Of a stretch of 64,000 bases of DNA, positions 45,355 to 54,556 are shown piece by piece. The stretch comes from Erythrobacter sp. HL-111 (GTDB taxonomy: Bacteria > Pseudomonadota > Alphaproteobacteria > Sphingomonadales > Sphingomonadaceae). Made by a program: the position numbers and the translations under genes. The stretch is taken from the NCBI RefSeq assembly GCF_900105095.1, contig NZ_LT629743.1:62001-126000 (forward strand). The letters are read 5' to 3'. A model generated the notes under the pieces. That model was not told the origin of the DNA, did not search any database, and worked only from the letters and a program-made list of their open reading frames with translations. The number at the start of each line of letters is the position of its first letter. Position 1 is the stretch's first letter.

Positions 45355-46267
45355 CAAGCGCAATACCGGCGCAGGCAAAGTCTGCAAAGGTTACCGCGAG
45401 GCGCGACAGAAGGACGATTGCGCTAGCCTCGGCAAGGCCAATCGACAGGCTCAGCACCGCCAGCAGCCCGGCCTCGCGCGCGCCCAGTCCTGCGGGGGCG
45501 AAGAAAACAAGAAGCCCGGCTACCCAGGCAAATGCATAACCACTTGTGACCTGTGGCCAGTCCGACCAGTCCAGCGGAGCGCCTACGGCTTGGGACAATA
45601 AGACGATCTGAGCACCTGCAAGAAACCACGCGAGGAGCGCGAACGTGAGCGAGGCGATGATCGCGCCAAGAGGTACCGGAAAATCGATGCGCGCCATGCG
45701 CAACGCCTTTCGCTGCACCTTCGGGATAAAGCCTAAGACGACAAACACCAGCGCTGCCCCCAACACGATACGGTTGTCCGTCAGATCGCCAATTGCTTTG
45801 GGTAACAGCGCTAGCGCCATGAAAATGCCGGAAGCCAGTCCGATCAGCAGCGCAAGCCCGAGGCTTGCCATGGCTACACCGCGCGGAAAGCCCTCGCGCT
45901 GCGCGAGTTCGCCTGATGCAATGAATGACCATAATGTGCCGGGCAGATACTTGCCGATCTGGCCGACAAAAAAGATCTGCGCTGAAGCCCGCGGAGACAG
46001 CTCGATTGGTGCTTTGATGAGAAGGACGCGCCATGACGCGGCGGTCATCGCGACATTCGCCATCGCCGCCAGCGCCGCCAGCAGGATCAGGCCGTCATCA
46101 GCCTGAGCAAGCGCCGCCGAAATTCCCGGCCATTCATTCCACAGCAATGCCAAGGCAGCGATTAGCGTTGCGATCAGAAAAGCCACCCGCGCAAGGGCTT
46201 TCCAAGTCGGCTCGCCGCGTTCCGGCATGCGATCGGAAGTCGCAGCGTGGGTCACAGGGGCTTGCAT
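45299..46267 (-). CDS. LPG-synthase-TM-like membrane protein (UPF0104)
   Basis: 322 residues with about eight to nine helices. Conserved patterns: FVGQIGKYLPGTLWSFIASG, ALLIGLASGIFMALALLP and FAPAGLGAREAGLLAVLS, the signature of the lysylphosphatidylglycerol synthase membrane domain/UPF0104 group, often found in glycan clusters where it may flip lipid-linked sugars. The start at 46267 overlaps the end of the methyltransferase by 16 bases. Downstream member of the IS-interrupted operon. Confidence 0.83.
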   Translation of the reverse strand: MQAPVTHAATSDRMPERGEPTWKALARVAFLIATLIAALALLWNEWPGISAALAQADDGLILLAALAAMANVAMTAASWRVLLIKAPIELSPRASAQIFFVGQIGKYLPGTLWSFIASGELAQREGFPRGVAMASLGLALLIGLASGIFMALALLPKAIGDLTDNRIVLGAALVFVVLGFIPKVQRKALRMARIDFPVPLGAIIASLTFALLAWFLAGAQIVLLSQAVGAPLDWSDWPQVTSGYAFAWVAGLLVFFAPAGLGAREAGLLAVLSLSIGLAEASAIVLLSRLAVTFADFACAGIALVMPAHPASPAAALRRHRD

Positions 46268-47058
46268 GCCCGGGCAACGAGACCGACCCCGCGACCGGGG
46301 AATAGGCGCTGTGTCCAGACCATCGGGCGGGCGGCCATTTGGACAAGATCGCCCATCATCCCTCGTCCAGGCTGCATTACGCGGCCCGAAGCTGCGGTTC
46401 GCCCGGCATAGTCGGCTTTTCCAGCATCGTGCTTTGCCATGCGGATGGCGGCGAAGTTGCGGCATGCTTCGAGCACGTGCCCCGCTGGAAAACCATAAGG
46501 TTCGACGTGAATATCGACAAACCCAGCCGTATCGAGACGCTCCTGCAGGTGCTCGGGATCGTAGCGGCGGAAATGACCAACCATCTCGTCAAATAGGCTA
46601 AAACGCGCCTGCCACGCAGGCACTGAAATTACTAGCGCTCCACCCGGTTTGAGCTTGGCCTTCCATTCCTGAAGAGCAGCCGCGTCGTCTTCGATATGTT
46701 CGAGTACTTCGAACGCGCATATCGTATCGAATCGCGCGGCGACGGGCAATTCATGGCTCATGCAATTGAAAACCTGCGCCAGTCCACGAAGGTTTTTTTG
46801 CGCTGCCTTGAAGCTTTGGCCATCGGGTTCGACGGCCGTCATGGTTTCGGCCCGCCTGGCAATCCGGGCGGCTGCCGCGCCGCGCCCGCAGCCTATTTCA
46901 AGAGCGTTCCCAACGCTCTCGGGGAGCAGCCGCGAGACCACATCCCATCGTAGCGACGCATTGGGTGTCAGCGGCGGCAAGAGCCTTTCGAGCGCGGTAC
47001 GCTGCGGCGCATCGAATTGCAGGTTCAAGGTCTGGTCGGCTTCCATGCTCATCATCAT
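46252..47058 (-). CDS. class I SAM-dependent methyltransferase
   Basis: 268 residues. Motif I ALEIGCGRGAAAARIARRAE; AFEVLEHIEDDAAALQEW is motif II/III of the UbiG/Coq3-like group; WKAKLKPGGALVISVPAW follows. The C-terminal third is Arg-rich and amphipathic. The start MMMSMEADQ is three bases after the stop of the disrupted GT-C gene. Probable substrate is a sugar or lipid-linked intermediate, by context only. Confidence 0.87.
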   Translation of the reverse strand: MMMSMEADQTLNLQFDAPQRTALERLLPPLTPNASLRWDVVSRLLPESVGNALEIGCGRGAAAARIARRAETMTAVEPDGQSFKAAQKNLRGLAQVFNCMSHELPVAARFDTICAFEVLEHIEDDAAALQEWKAKLKPGGALVISVPAWQARFSLFDEMVGHFRRYDPEHLQERLDTAGFVDIHVEPYGFPAGHVLEACRNFAAIRMAKHDAGKADYAGRTAASGRVMQPGRGMMGDLVQMAARPMVWTQRLFPGRGVGLVARACKPL

Positions 47059-47335
47059 CCCCTAGAATCCGGTCCAGTAATTCTCAGGCGGCATTGTCTG
47101 CGGGCGCCGGGGGTTCTGGCCCCAGACAAGGCGGGCGGTTTCGCTCCCCAAGTTGACAAGGCTGACGATCCCGCGCTCCATTTCTAGCACCTCGCCGTCA
47201 GAATAGGCGATGCCGTTCACCGCAAGTGCTCCTTCGACCGTGTAAGGGCCCGGAACGCGCGCATTCCACTCAATCGCCTTGCCCGCTTCGATCTCTCGTC
47301 CGGCCAGGAAGATGTCGCCCCAGAAGCGGATATAG

Positions 47336-48994
47336 CCCGGATTATTCACCGGCGGTGGTCTGACGGGTTGGCGGGAGTGGCGTAAGCATTTGCATTGTTG
47401 TAGGAATGTGGTTGCTTAAGCCAGACCTGCAACGGGGCAAAATATGCCACAGACCACACCCGCCGGATGCGATGATAGCGCGTCCGTATTTTCGTTTCCA
47501 GCAGTGCGCGGCAAGAAGGTCACAGCTGCGTTTGACGGCGGCAGGCTGACCTCGGATGGCGGGGTCCTGGTGCTGGCTCAGGCCGAGCGCATGATGGGGC
47601 TCTGCCAGCGGCTTGCGGCGTGTATTGCCGATCCGCGCGATCCTGCTCGGGTGGTTCATCGGCTTGAAGATATCCTGCGCGCGCGGATGTTCGCGATCGC
47701 CTGCGGCTATGAGGATGCCGATGATCTCGACGCTCTGCGCGATGATCCGGGCTTCCGCCTTGCGCTGGGCAAGCTGCCGGGATCGGGTGCGGGGTTGGCC
47801 AGCCAACCGACGATGAGCCGCTGGGAGAATGCGCCGAGCACGCGCGAGCTGGCAAAGATGCTGGGGATCATGATCGACATCTACTGCGCCAGCTACCCCA
47901 CTCCGCCGGCGGCGGTGACGCTGGATATCGATGACACCTGCGACGTCGTGCACGGCTATCAGCAACTCTCCTTCTGGAACGGACATCATGGGGAGCGCTG
48001 CTTCCTGCCGATCCATGTCTACGACACGGCAACGGGCCGGCCGGTGGCGATGCTGCTGCGCACGGGCAAGACGCCTTCGGGCAAGGAGGCGGCAGGGCAT
48101 ATCCGGCGTCTGGTGCGCCATCTTCGCCGCCACTGGCCCGATACCCACATCACCATCCGCGGTGACGGGCATTATGGACGGCCCGAGGTCATGGCCTTCT
48201 GCGAGGCGGCCCATGTCGATTACGTGTTCGGTCTGCCGACCAACGCCGCGCTGCGCGCTGATCCGGTTATCGTCACTGCCGCCGATGCCTGCGCGGTCCG
48301 CCGCGCCGAGTGCCAACTCCCGGTCCTGCGCAGCTATGCCGAGACCCGCTACGGCGCGAAGAGCTGGAACCGCCAGCGCCGCGTCGTCGCCAGGATCGAG
48401 GCCAGCACGCTGGGCATGGATATCCGCTATGTCGTCACATCGCTAACCCAAGGCTCGGCTGAATACATCTATGACACGCTCTACTGTGCGCGCGGGCAGG
48501 CCGAGAACTTGATCAAGCTGCACAAGACCCAGCTGGCCAGTGACCGCACCTCGTGCCGGTCGGCGAACGCCAACCAGATGCGCCTGATCCTGCACACCGC
48601 TGCCTACTGGCTGCTGTGGCGCGTTCAGCAGGCGATCCCAAAGACCACCGCTCTGGCAAAAGCCGAGTTTACGACCCTGCGCCTGCGGCTGCTCAAGGTT
48701 GCTGCCCGCGTCATGGAAAGCGCCACCCGAATCCGCGTAGCGTTCGCCTCTGCGTGCCCCGATGCCGATCTGATGCGTGCCATCGTTCTCGCGCTCAAGC
48801 CTGCGCCGACGTAGCGGGCGCGGCAGTGCCGCAGAAACCCCGAGCCAAGTCCTTCAACCAGAAAAGCCCATCGATCACAGCGCGGTGAAACAGACGCCAG
48901 CGGTGCCGCACGCCCGCTCTACGCCGCCGCACGCAGCAGTGGCGTCAAGCTCGCGCCGAGAGGCGCCCAACCGCATCGCCGTGAATAAGAGAGG
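47336..48994 (+). mobile_element. IS1380-family insertion sequence, copy B
   Basis: 1659-bp element, inverted relative to copy A, with the same terminal inverted repeats and a perfect 4-bp target duplication ATAG (47332-47335 and 48995-48998). It interrupts a membrane glycosyltransferase gene. Different target duplications show two separate insertions and not a composite transposon. Seven base differences from copy A were found, six of them within 34 bases. Confidence 0.93.
47444..48814 (+). CDS. IS1380-family transposase, copy B
   Basis: 456 residues, protein identical to copy A. Six third-codon differences lie at 48259, 48265, 48268, 48277, 48280 and 48292 (residues about 272-283, region ADPVIVTAADAC). 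All are synonymous. The rest of the gene appears identical by eye. Reading frame intact, so either copy could supply active transposase to the other. Transcription is opposite to the interrupted operon. Confidence 0.93.
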   Translation: MPQTTPAGCDDSASVFSFPAVRGKKVTAAFDGGRLTSDGGVLVLAQAERMMGLCQRLAACIADPRDPARVVHRLEDILRARMFAIACGYEDADDLDALRDDPGFRLALGKLPGSGAGLASQPTMSRWENAPSTRELAKMLGIMIDIYCASYPTPPAAVTLDIDDTCDVVHGYQQLSFWNGHHGERCFLPIHVYDTATGRPVAMLLRTGKTPSGKEAAGHIRRLVRHLRRHWPDTHITIRGDGHYGRPEVMAFCEAAHVDYVFGLPTNAALRADPVIVTAADACAVRRAECQLPVLRSYAETRYGAKSWNRQRRVVARIEASTLGMDIRYVVTSLTQGSAEYIYDTLYCARGQAENLIKLHKTQLASDRTSCRSANANQMRLILHTAAYWLLWRVQQAIPKTTALAKAEFTTLRLRLLKVAARVMESATRIRVAFASACPDADLMRAIVLALKPAPT

Positions 48995-50394
48995 ATAGGT
49001 CTCGCCAAGGGCCTTGGCGTCTTCGGCGAGGAACTTGCGCCCATCGCCTTCATCGAAAAGCGCGGTGAAGTTCCGGTTGTTGTCGATGAGGAGCGGAACT
49101 GGCTCGTTGGCCATGCCTTCGACATATTCGGGATGTCCGCGCTCGAAATATTTTAGGGTCCCAATGAATGTCAGGAATTCGTTGGCCTTTGTGTAGGAAC
49201 CCATCATGCCGCAGCAATCGAAATAATGGACCTTTTCGGGCACAACTTTGTGCACGGCTTCGATAAGCGCCTGCTGCCTTGGTAAGACACGGCGTTCGTC
49301 CACCACCCAGACCGCCAGCGCGTTTAGAGCGATGAAGCCCATCACCAGCGTTTCGCCATATCGCTCGACGAGAACGCGCAGCGCAAGGGCGCTCACGATG
49401 GCGACCGGCGGCAGGAGGAAGACGTAAACGTAGGGGGCGCTGTTATGGTAGAAGAGTGGCGTAAGCAGCGGCACCCATAGTCCCAACAAGGCGATGCGTT
49501 TCCCCAGCGGCAATTGCAGTCGCATCACCGTTGGTGGAGCCAACAAGGCAGCAAGCGCAAGCGGGATCGAAATGGCCGCCGCCTTGCCTAGCATGGCGAG
49601 ATAGGGCGAATGCAGCAGGCCGAACATCTTGCCGCCCGCAAAGCTCAGTGTATTCGTGGCGGATGCGTTTGCCTGCGGGGAGGCACCCGATGAGTGCAGC
49701 GTGTAAAGAGCGGCGAACATGATGGCCGAGACAAGCGCGGCGGCCACCCAGCGCAGCGGGTAGGTCCGGTCGAAATCGACATCGTGCCAGCGCCACAATG
49801 CGATCCCGGCAAAGACGGGAACCCACAGGACCATCTTGATGGTGACCATCGCAGCCATGCCTATCAGCGCGCCCAGCGCAAGCATCGATGGCCAGCGCAG
49901 GCGCGTGCGCGCCGCGATGGCGAGCGCGGCTGTCAGGAAGGCCGTCACGATCGGATCGACCCGGAAAGAAGTGGCGTGCTGCAGGACAAAGCCTGCGCCT
50001 AGATAGACAGCTACCGAAAGAAGCGCGGTGCGATGGTCGGTAAAGGCCTTGGCGGTTGCGTATATGCCCGCCGCGATCACGGCGAGGAATGCCATCATGA
50101 TCATGCGCGCGACAATGATGTGTTCGATCGAATTGCCTGGAAGTGAGGAAAGCCAGATAAGCGCGCGTGTATGGATCGTCTGGAGCGGCTGAATCCATTC
50201 GCCCCGGGCCACGACCTGAACCTGGTTGTAGAACCAGAACTCGTCCCAGTTGATCCCGCGCCAAAGCGCCATTGTAAGATGCAAACCGACCAGCAGCCCG
50301 ATAAGGGCGTAAGGCCAGACTGCGGAAGCCTTGCCAGGCATGGCGCGGGGCAAGGCACGACCCAGCGCCGGCGCGCCTCGCGCGGTGACAGCCT

Positions 50395-51426
50395 TCATGG
50401 GCGGCGCCTCTTCACCGGTTCGATCGCCGCCCGGCTTGCGGGCATGACGCCATCAGTCCGCGCGCCCCGGTCCTCGGCAGCGGCGAGCCTCTCCTCAAGC
50501 ATGCGCAGCTTATGCAGCGTGGCTTCCATCAGCTTGCGGTTGGTCGCGATCAGATCGGCCAGGATGCCGAGCGTTGATACCAGCACACCGACGGTCAGCA
50601 GCGCGCCGCCAATGACCAGCGACTGGATGTGTCCGTCTCCATCGCCATTGGCGAAGAACCACAGGAAGCGGCCGATCGGGAACAGCCCGATCAGCGTTGC
50701 AAGCAAGCCCAGCCCGACAAAGACGCGCAGCGCGTTGAACGTCGTATAGGCGCGCAGGATCGTAACGCCCGTTTGCTGGATGAATTTCGGGATCGACTTG
50801 AACAGCCGCGAGGGCCGCGTCGGCCCGTGCGTGCGGACCGGGACCGAGGTGATCGCCAGACGCTTGCGCCCGGCCTGGATCAGCATGTCGGTGGTGTAGC
50901 TGAATTCGGTCGTGATGTTGATCCGCTGCGCAGCCTCGCGGCTGATCGCGCGAAAGCCCGAGACGGCATCGGTGATATCGGTCGCCGAAAGCGTGCGCAC
51001 GACAGCGCTGCCCAGCCGCTGGAGCAGGCGCTTGCCGGGTCCGAAATGCTCGTTGCGAGCAACCGAGCGGTCGCCGATGCAGATATCGGCCTCACCCGCC
51101 AGCACCGGGGCGACGATCTTTGCGATGTCGCCGCCTTCATACTGGCCATCGGCATCGGTGTTGACGATGATGTCAGCGCCTTCGGCAAGGCATTTGTCGA
51201 TGCCTGACCGGAAGGCTTCAGCAAGTCCGCGATTGCGGCGGTGCCGGACGATGTGATGCACCCCCCAGCGGCGCGCCACGCCCGAGGTGTCGTCGCTGCT
51301 GCCGTCGTCAATGACGAGGTATTCGATCACGTCGATCCCCGGCAGCCTGCGCGGCAGCCGGGCGATTGTTTCGGGAAGCACTTCGGCCTCGTTGAGGCAC
51401 GGGATCTGGATGATGAGCTTGGTCAT
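50395..51426 (-). CDS. GT2 polyprenyl-phosphate sugar synthase (DPM1/GtrB-like)
   Basis: 343 residues. N-terminal GT-A domain with IQIPCLNEAEVLPETIARLP, LVIDDGSSDDT and the metal-binding NTDADGQYEGGD, then two C-terminal membrane helices at about 235-260 and 270-295. This matches enzymes that move a hexose from a nucleotide sugar to polyprenyl phosphate. Product would feed the downstream GT-C transferase, whose start overlaps its stop (ATGA). First gene of the operon. Confidence 0.88.
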   Translation of the reverse strand: MTKLIIQIPCLNEAEVLPETIARLPRRLPGIDVIEYLVIDDGSSDDTSGVARRWGVHHIVRHRRNRGLAEAFRSGIDKCLAEGADIIVNTDADGQYEGGDIAKIVAPVLAGEADICIGDRSVARNEHFGPGKRLLQRLGSAVVRTLSATDITDAVSGFRAISREAAQRINITTEFSYTTDMLIQAGRKRLAITSVPVRTHGPTRPSRLFKSIPKFIQQTGVTILRAYTTFNALRVFVGLGLLATLIGLFPIGRFLWFFANGDGDGHIQSLVIGGALLTVGVLVSTLGILADLIATNRKLMEATLHKLRMLEERLAAAEDRGARTDGVMPASRAAIEPVKRRRP

Positions 51427-51584
51427 ACTGATCGCGCGGGTCCCCCTTGCGCGGGACCGGGATGGATTCCCGCCGCGCCATTGCCGTTGGCGAGCGGGCT
51501 ACAGGAACCGGTTTAAGCAATCGTAAACCATGCAACGCGCCGCTCGCCTCTTGCGGCGGGCAGCGCTTTCGCGCACCGGGGCCC

Positions 51585-52496
51585 ATGCTCAAGCGAACCG
51601 CGATCAGTGCCAGGCAGGACGAAGGGGCTATCGGCCTAGCCTACGCCGTGAGCGGGTTCGCGCTGCTTTCGGTGGGCGATGCGGTGGTCAAGACGATGGC
51701 GACCGACTGGCCGGCCTTTGCGGTCGCCGCGCTGCGGTTCTCGCTGGGCGCGCTCGGCCTCGCCGCGCTGCTGCTGCGGGCCGAGGGGCCGCGCGCCTTT
51801 CGCCCGACCCATCCCAAGCTGCAGGTGGCGCGCGGGGCCTGTCTCGCCTTCGCTTCGGTCGCCTTCTTCTCCGCGATCTACATCATGCCGCTGGCCGAAG
51901 CCATGGCGATCGCATTTGTCGCACCCGTGCTGACGCAGGCGCTCGCGGGGCCGCTGCTGGGCGAACGGGTGCGTCCGGCGGTCTACCTCGTCTCGCTCGC
52001 CGCGCTCGCCGGCGTCGCGATCATCCTCAGGCCCAATCTCGCCGAGCTTGGCCTCGCGGCGCTGCTGCCGCTTATCTCGGCGACCTTCTTCGCCCTGCTG
52101 ATGATCGCCAACCGGGCGAGCGCGGGGCAGGGCAGCGCGCTGTCGATGCAGGTCTTCGTCGCCGGCATCTGCGCGCCGATCCTGATCGCGCTTGCCGGTG
52201 CGGCCAAGCTTTCGGGCGTGCCCGCGCTCGATTTCGGCTGGCCCGAATGGCACGTCGTCGCCCGCTGCGCGATCGTCGCGGTGACGGCGAGCAGCGCGCA
52301 CTGGCTGGTCTATATCGGCACCGCCAGGGCGGGGGCATCGACCATCGCCCCGGCGATCTACGTCCAGATGCTGGTCGCGGTGGGGCTGGGCTGGTGGTGG
52401 TTCGACAACGTGCCCGACCTTTACACGATGGCGGGCGCGGCGCTGATCATTGCGGCGGGGCTCTATCTCTGGCGCGCGGGCGCCCGGCGCGGATAG
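51585..52496 (+). CDS. DMT (EamA) family transporter
   Basis: 303 residues, about ten helices. Repeats: GFALLSVGDAVVKTMATDWP with YIMPLAEAMAIAFVAPVLTQ and GERVRPAVYLVSL in the first half, and VYIGTARAGASTIAPAIYVQ in the second. Probable exporter of a small metabolite. ATG 51585 is chosen where the family starts; no strong ribosome site. Divergent from the GT2 operon and 117 bases before glmS. Confidence 0.86.
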   Translation: MLKRTAISARQDEGAIGLAYAVSGFALLSVGDAVVKTMATDWPAFAVAALRFSLGALGLAALLLRAEGPRAFRPTHPKLQVARGACLAFASVAFFSAIYIMPLAEAMAIAFVAPVLTQALAGPLLGERVRPAVYLVSLAALAGVAIILRPNLAELGLAALLPLISATFFALLMIANRASAGQGSALSMQVFVAGICAPILIALAGAAKLSGVPALDFGWPEWHVVARCAIVAVTASSAHWLVYIGTARAGASTIAPAIYVQMLVAVGLGWWWFDNVPDLYTMAGAALIIAAGLYLWRAGARRG

Positions 52497-52613
52497 GCGG
52501 CGATCCGGGAAGGGCGGGCTTGCCGCGGCGATGCGAAACGCTAGACCGGCAGGCGAATCGGCGACGGGCGGCGCAGCGCCCGCCGCGCAGGGCCTTGAAG
52601 GGGGTGACAGCGC

Positions 52614-54458
52614 ATGTGCGGGATCATGGGTATCGTCAGCAGCCGGCCGGTCGCGGAGCGGCTGCTCGACGGCCTCAGGCGGATGGAGTATCGCGGCTAT
52701 GACAGCGCCGGGATCTGCACCCTGCACGAAGGCGCCCTGGTGCGCCGCCGGGCCGAGGGCAAGCTCGACAATCTTGCCCGCGCGCTGGGAGAGGAACCCG
52801 CGCCCGGCAATGCCGGGATCGCGCACACCCGCTGGGCGACCCACGGCGCCCCGACCGCAACCAACGCGCACCCGCACGCGACCGGCGAGGTGGCGATCGT
52901 CCACAACGGCATCATCGAGAACTACAAGGAACTGCGCGCCGAACTCGCCGCCGAAGGGCGGACCTTCGAAAGCGAGACCGACAGCGAGGTGGTCGCGCAC
53001 CTGGTCTCGAGCCGGGTCGAGGCGGGCATGGACCCGATCGACGCGGTGAAGGAGGTGCTCCCGCGCCTGCGCGGCGCCTTCGCGCTCGCCATCGCGTTCC
53101 GGAGCCATCCCGACATGCTGATCGGCGCGCGGCTCGGCTCGCCGCTGGTGGTCGGATACGGACCCGAGGGCGAGGGTGGGGGCGGGGGCGAGATGTATCT
53201 CGGCTCCGACGCGCTCGCGCTTGCCCCGCTGACGCAGCGCATTTCCTATCTCGAGGAGGGCGACTGGGTCGTGGTGACGCGCGGCGGGGCGCAGGTCTTC
53301 GATGCCGAGAACAACAAGGTGACGCGCGAAATCCGCGCTTCCGGCGCCTCGGCAGCGGCGGTGGAGAAGGGCAATTACCGCCACTTCATGCAGAAGGAGA
53401 TATTCGAGCAGCCGACCGTGGTCGCGCAGACGCTCGGCTCCTACCTGCGGCGCGAGGACAACACGGTTGCCCTGCCGCAGTTCGATTTCGACCTGTCGGG
53501 GGTCAGGCGGCTCACCGTGGTCGCCTGCGGGACCTCTTTCTATGCCGGCATGGTCGCGAAATACTGGTTCGAGCGATTCGCCCGCCTGCCGGTCGATGTC
53601 GATGTCGCGAGCGAGTTCCGCTACCGCGAGCCGGTGCTGGAGGAGGGCGGGCTCGCCCTGTTCATCTCGCAGAGCGGGGAGACCGCCGACACGCTCGCCG
53701 CGCTGCGCCATTGCCGCGCGCAGGGCCAGACGATCGGCGTCGTCGTCAACGTGCCGACCAGCACCATGGCGCGCGAGGCCGACCTGCTGCTGCCGACCCA
53801 TGCCGGGCCGGAAATCGGCGTCGCCTCGACCAAGGCCTTCACCTGCCAGCTCGCCGTGCTCGCCGCGCTCGCCGCGCACATGGCGGTGAAGAAGGGCCGT
53901 TTCACGCGCGAGGAGGAGCGCGAGGTGGTCGGCCACCTGCTCGAGGCGCCCGCGGCATTGAACGCGGCGCTCGACCACGACGAGGACATCGCCGCCATCG
54001 CCCCGCTCGTCGCCCCGGCGCGCGACGTGCTCTATCTGGGACGCGGGCAGGACTACCCGCTGGCGCTCGAAGGCGCGCTGAAACTCAAGGAAATCAGCTA
54101 TATCCATGCCGAGGGCTATGCCAGCGGCGAGATGAAGCACGGGCCCATCGCGCTGATCGACGATGCCGTGCCGGTGGTCGTGATCGCGCCTTCGGGGCCG
54201 CTGTTCGAAAAGACCGTCTCGAACATGGAGGAGGTCCGCGCGCGCGGCGGGCAGGTGGTGCTGATCTCGGATGCGAAGGGGCTGGCCGAGGCGGGCGAGG
54301 GCTGCCTCGCCACGATCGAAATGCCGGTGGTCCACCCGCTGATCGCGCCGCTGGTTTATGCGATCCCGGTCCAGCTGCTCGCCTACCACGTCGCCGTGGT
54401 CAAGGGCACGGATGTCGACCAGCCGCGCAACCTCGCGAAATCGGTGACGGTGGAGTGA
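52614..54458 (+). CDS. glmS: glutamine-fructose-6-phosphate aminotransferase (isomerizing)
   Basis: 614 residues, makes glucosamine-6-phosphate for peptidoglycan and lipopolysaccharide. The N-terminal glutaminase starts with Cys2 (MCGIMGIV) and has HTRWATHG and HNGIIENY; two SIS domains follow with VACGTSFYAGM, SQSGETADTLAALR and ASTKAFTCQ; the C terminus ends PRNLAKSVTVE, the usual closing tail (normally PRNLAKSVTVE). A GGGGGTGA stretch lies upstream of the ATG. Glycine-rich insertion GEGGGGGE at about residue 185 is minor. Close to the glycan cluster, which uses related precursors. Confidence 0.95.
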   Translation: MCGIMGIVSSRPVAERLLDGLRRMEYRGYDSAGICTLHEGALVRRRAEGKLDNLARALGEEPAPGNAGIAHTRWATHGAPTATNAHPHATGEVAIVHNGIIENYKELRAELAAEGRTFESETDSEVVAHLVSSRVEAGMDPIDAVKEVLPRLRGAFALAIAFRSHPDMLIGARLGSPLVVGYGPEGEGGGGGEMYLGSDALALAPLTQRISYLEEGDWVVVTRGGAQVFDAENNKVTREIRASGASAAAVEKGNYRHFMQKEIFEQPTVVAQTLGSYLRREDNTVALPQFDFDLSGVRRLTVVACGTSFYAGMVAKYWFERFARLPVDVDVASEFRYREPVLEEGGLALFISQSGETADTLAALRHCRAQGQTIGVVVNVPTSTMAREADLLLPTHAGPEIGVASTKAFTCQLAVLAALAAHMAVKKGRFTREEEREVVGHLLEAPAALNAALDHDEDIAAIAPLVAPARDVLYLGRGQDYPLALEGALKLKEISYIHAEGYASGEMKHGPIALIDDAVPVVVIAPSGPLFEKTVSNMEEVRARGGQVVLISDAKGLAEAGEGCLATIEMPVVHPLIAPLVYAIPVQLLAYHVAVVKGTDVDQPRNLAKSVTVE

Positions 54459-54529
54459 ACCGGCCAGCCGCCGGGGCGCCTGAAGGCGGTTCGATTTCGG
54501 CAGGAAACCCCGTACGCTTTACGGCGCTC

Positions 54530-54545
54530 TAACCTTTCTCGGTTA
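54530..54545. promoter_or_regulatory. inverted repeat TAACC-N6-GGTTA
   Basis: TAACC-TTTCTC-GGTTA lies 11 bases upstream of the GTG start of the GGDEF-EAL gene, where the promoter or leader would be. TTAACC-like half-sites are used by CtrA-type regulators in alphaproteobacteria, but the spacing does not match the standard TTAA-N7-TTAA. Possible operator. Confidence 0.35.
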
Positions 54546-54556
54546 ATGCCGCTCGC

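Larger units (their letters stand above)
47062..50398 (-). pseudogene. GT-C (family 39-like) membrane glycosyltransferase split by IS copy B
   Basis: The 5' part (50398-48995) encodes 468 residues: a polytopic GT-C protein with W51-D-E53 in the first periplasmic loop, about ten helices, and a soluble C-terminal region. The frame then runs into the IS (giving a spurious tail to residue 507). After excising 47336-48994 and one ATAG duplicate, the coding frame continues without a shift in 47331-47062 (IRFWGDIFLAGREIEAGKAI onward, ending ENYWTGF), making 557 residues. Such enzymes transfer sugars from polyprenyl phosphate. It starts four bases inside the GT2 gene end (ATGA). The lost part is the extracytoplasmic C terminus. 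Confidence 0.88.

Noticed and set aside
47062..47349. Stand-alone 95-residue gene starting in the IS end (GTG 47349)
   Set aside because: It is the C-terminal part of the split GT-C gene; the GTG comes from the IS terminal repeat.
21985..48994. Composite transposon bounded by the two IS copies
   Set aside because: Each copy has its own target duplication (CTAG, ATAG) and the segment between holds core genes such as pnt and cpaF, so it did not move as a unit.
51513..51527. CtrA-type site TTAA-N7-TAAA between the GT2 operon and the DMT gene
   Set aside because: One half-site mismatches the TTAA-N7-TTAA consensus and the distance to either start is not diagnostic.
52497..52613. glmS ribozyme/riboswitch upstream of glmS
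   Set aside because: No ribozyme core visible in the 117-base spacer, and the class is characteristic of Gram-positive bacteria.
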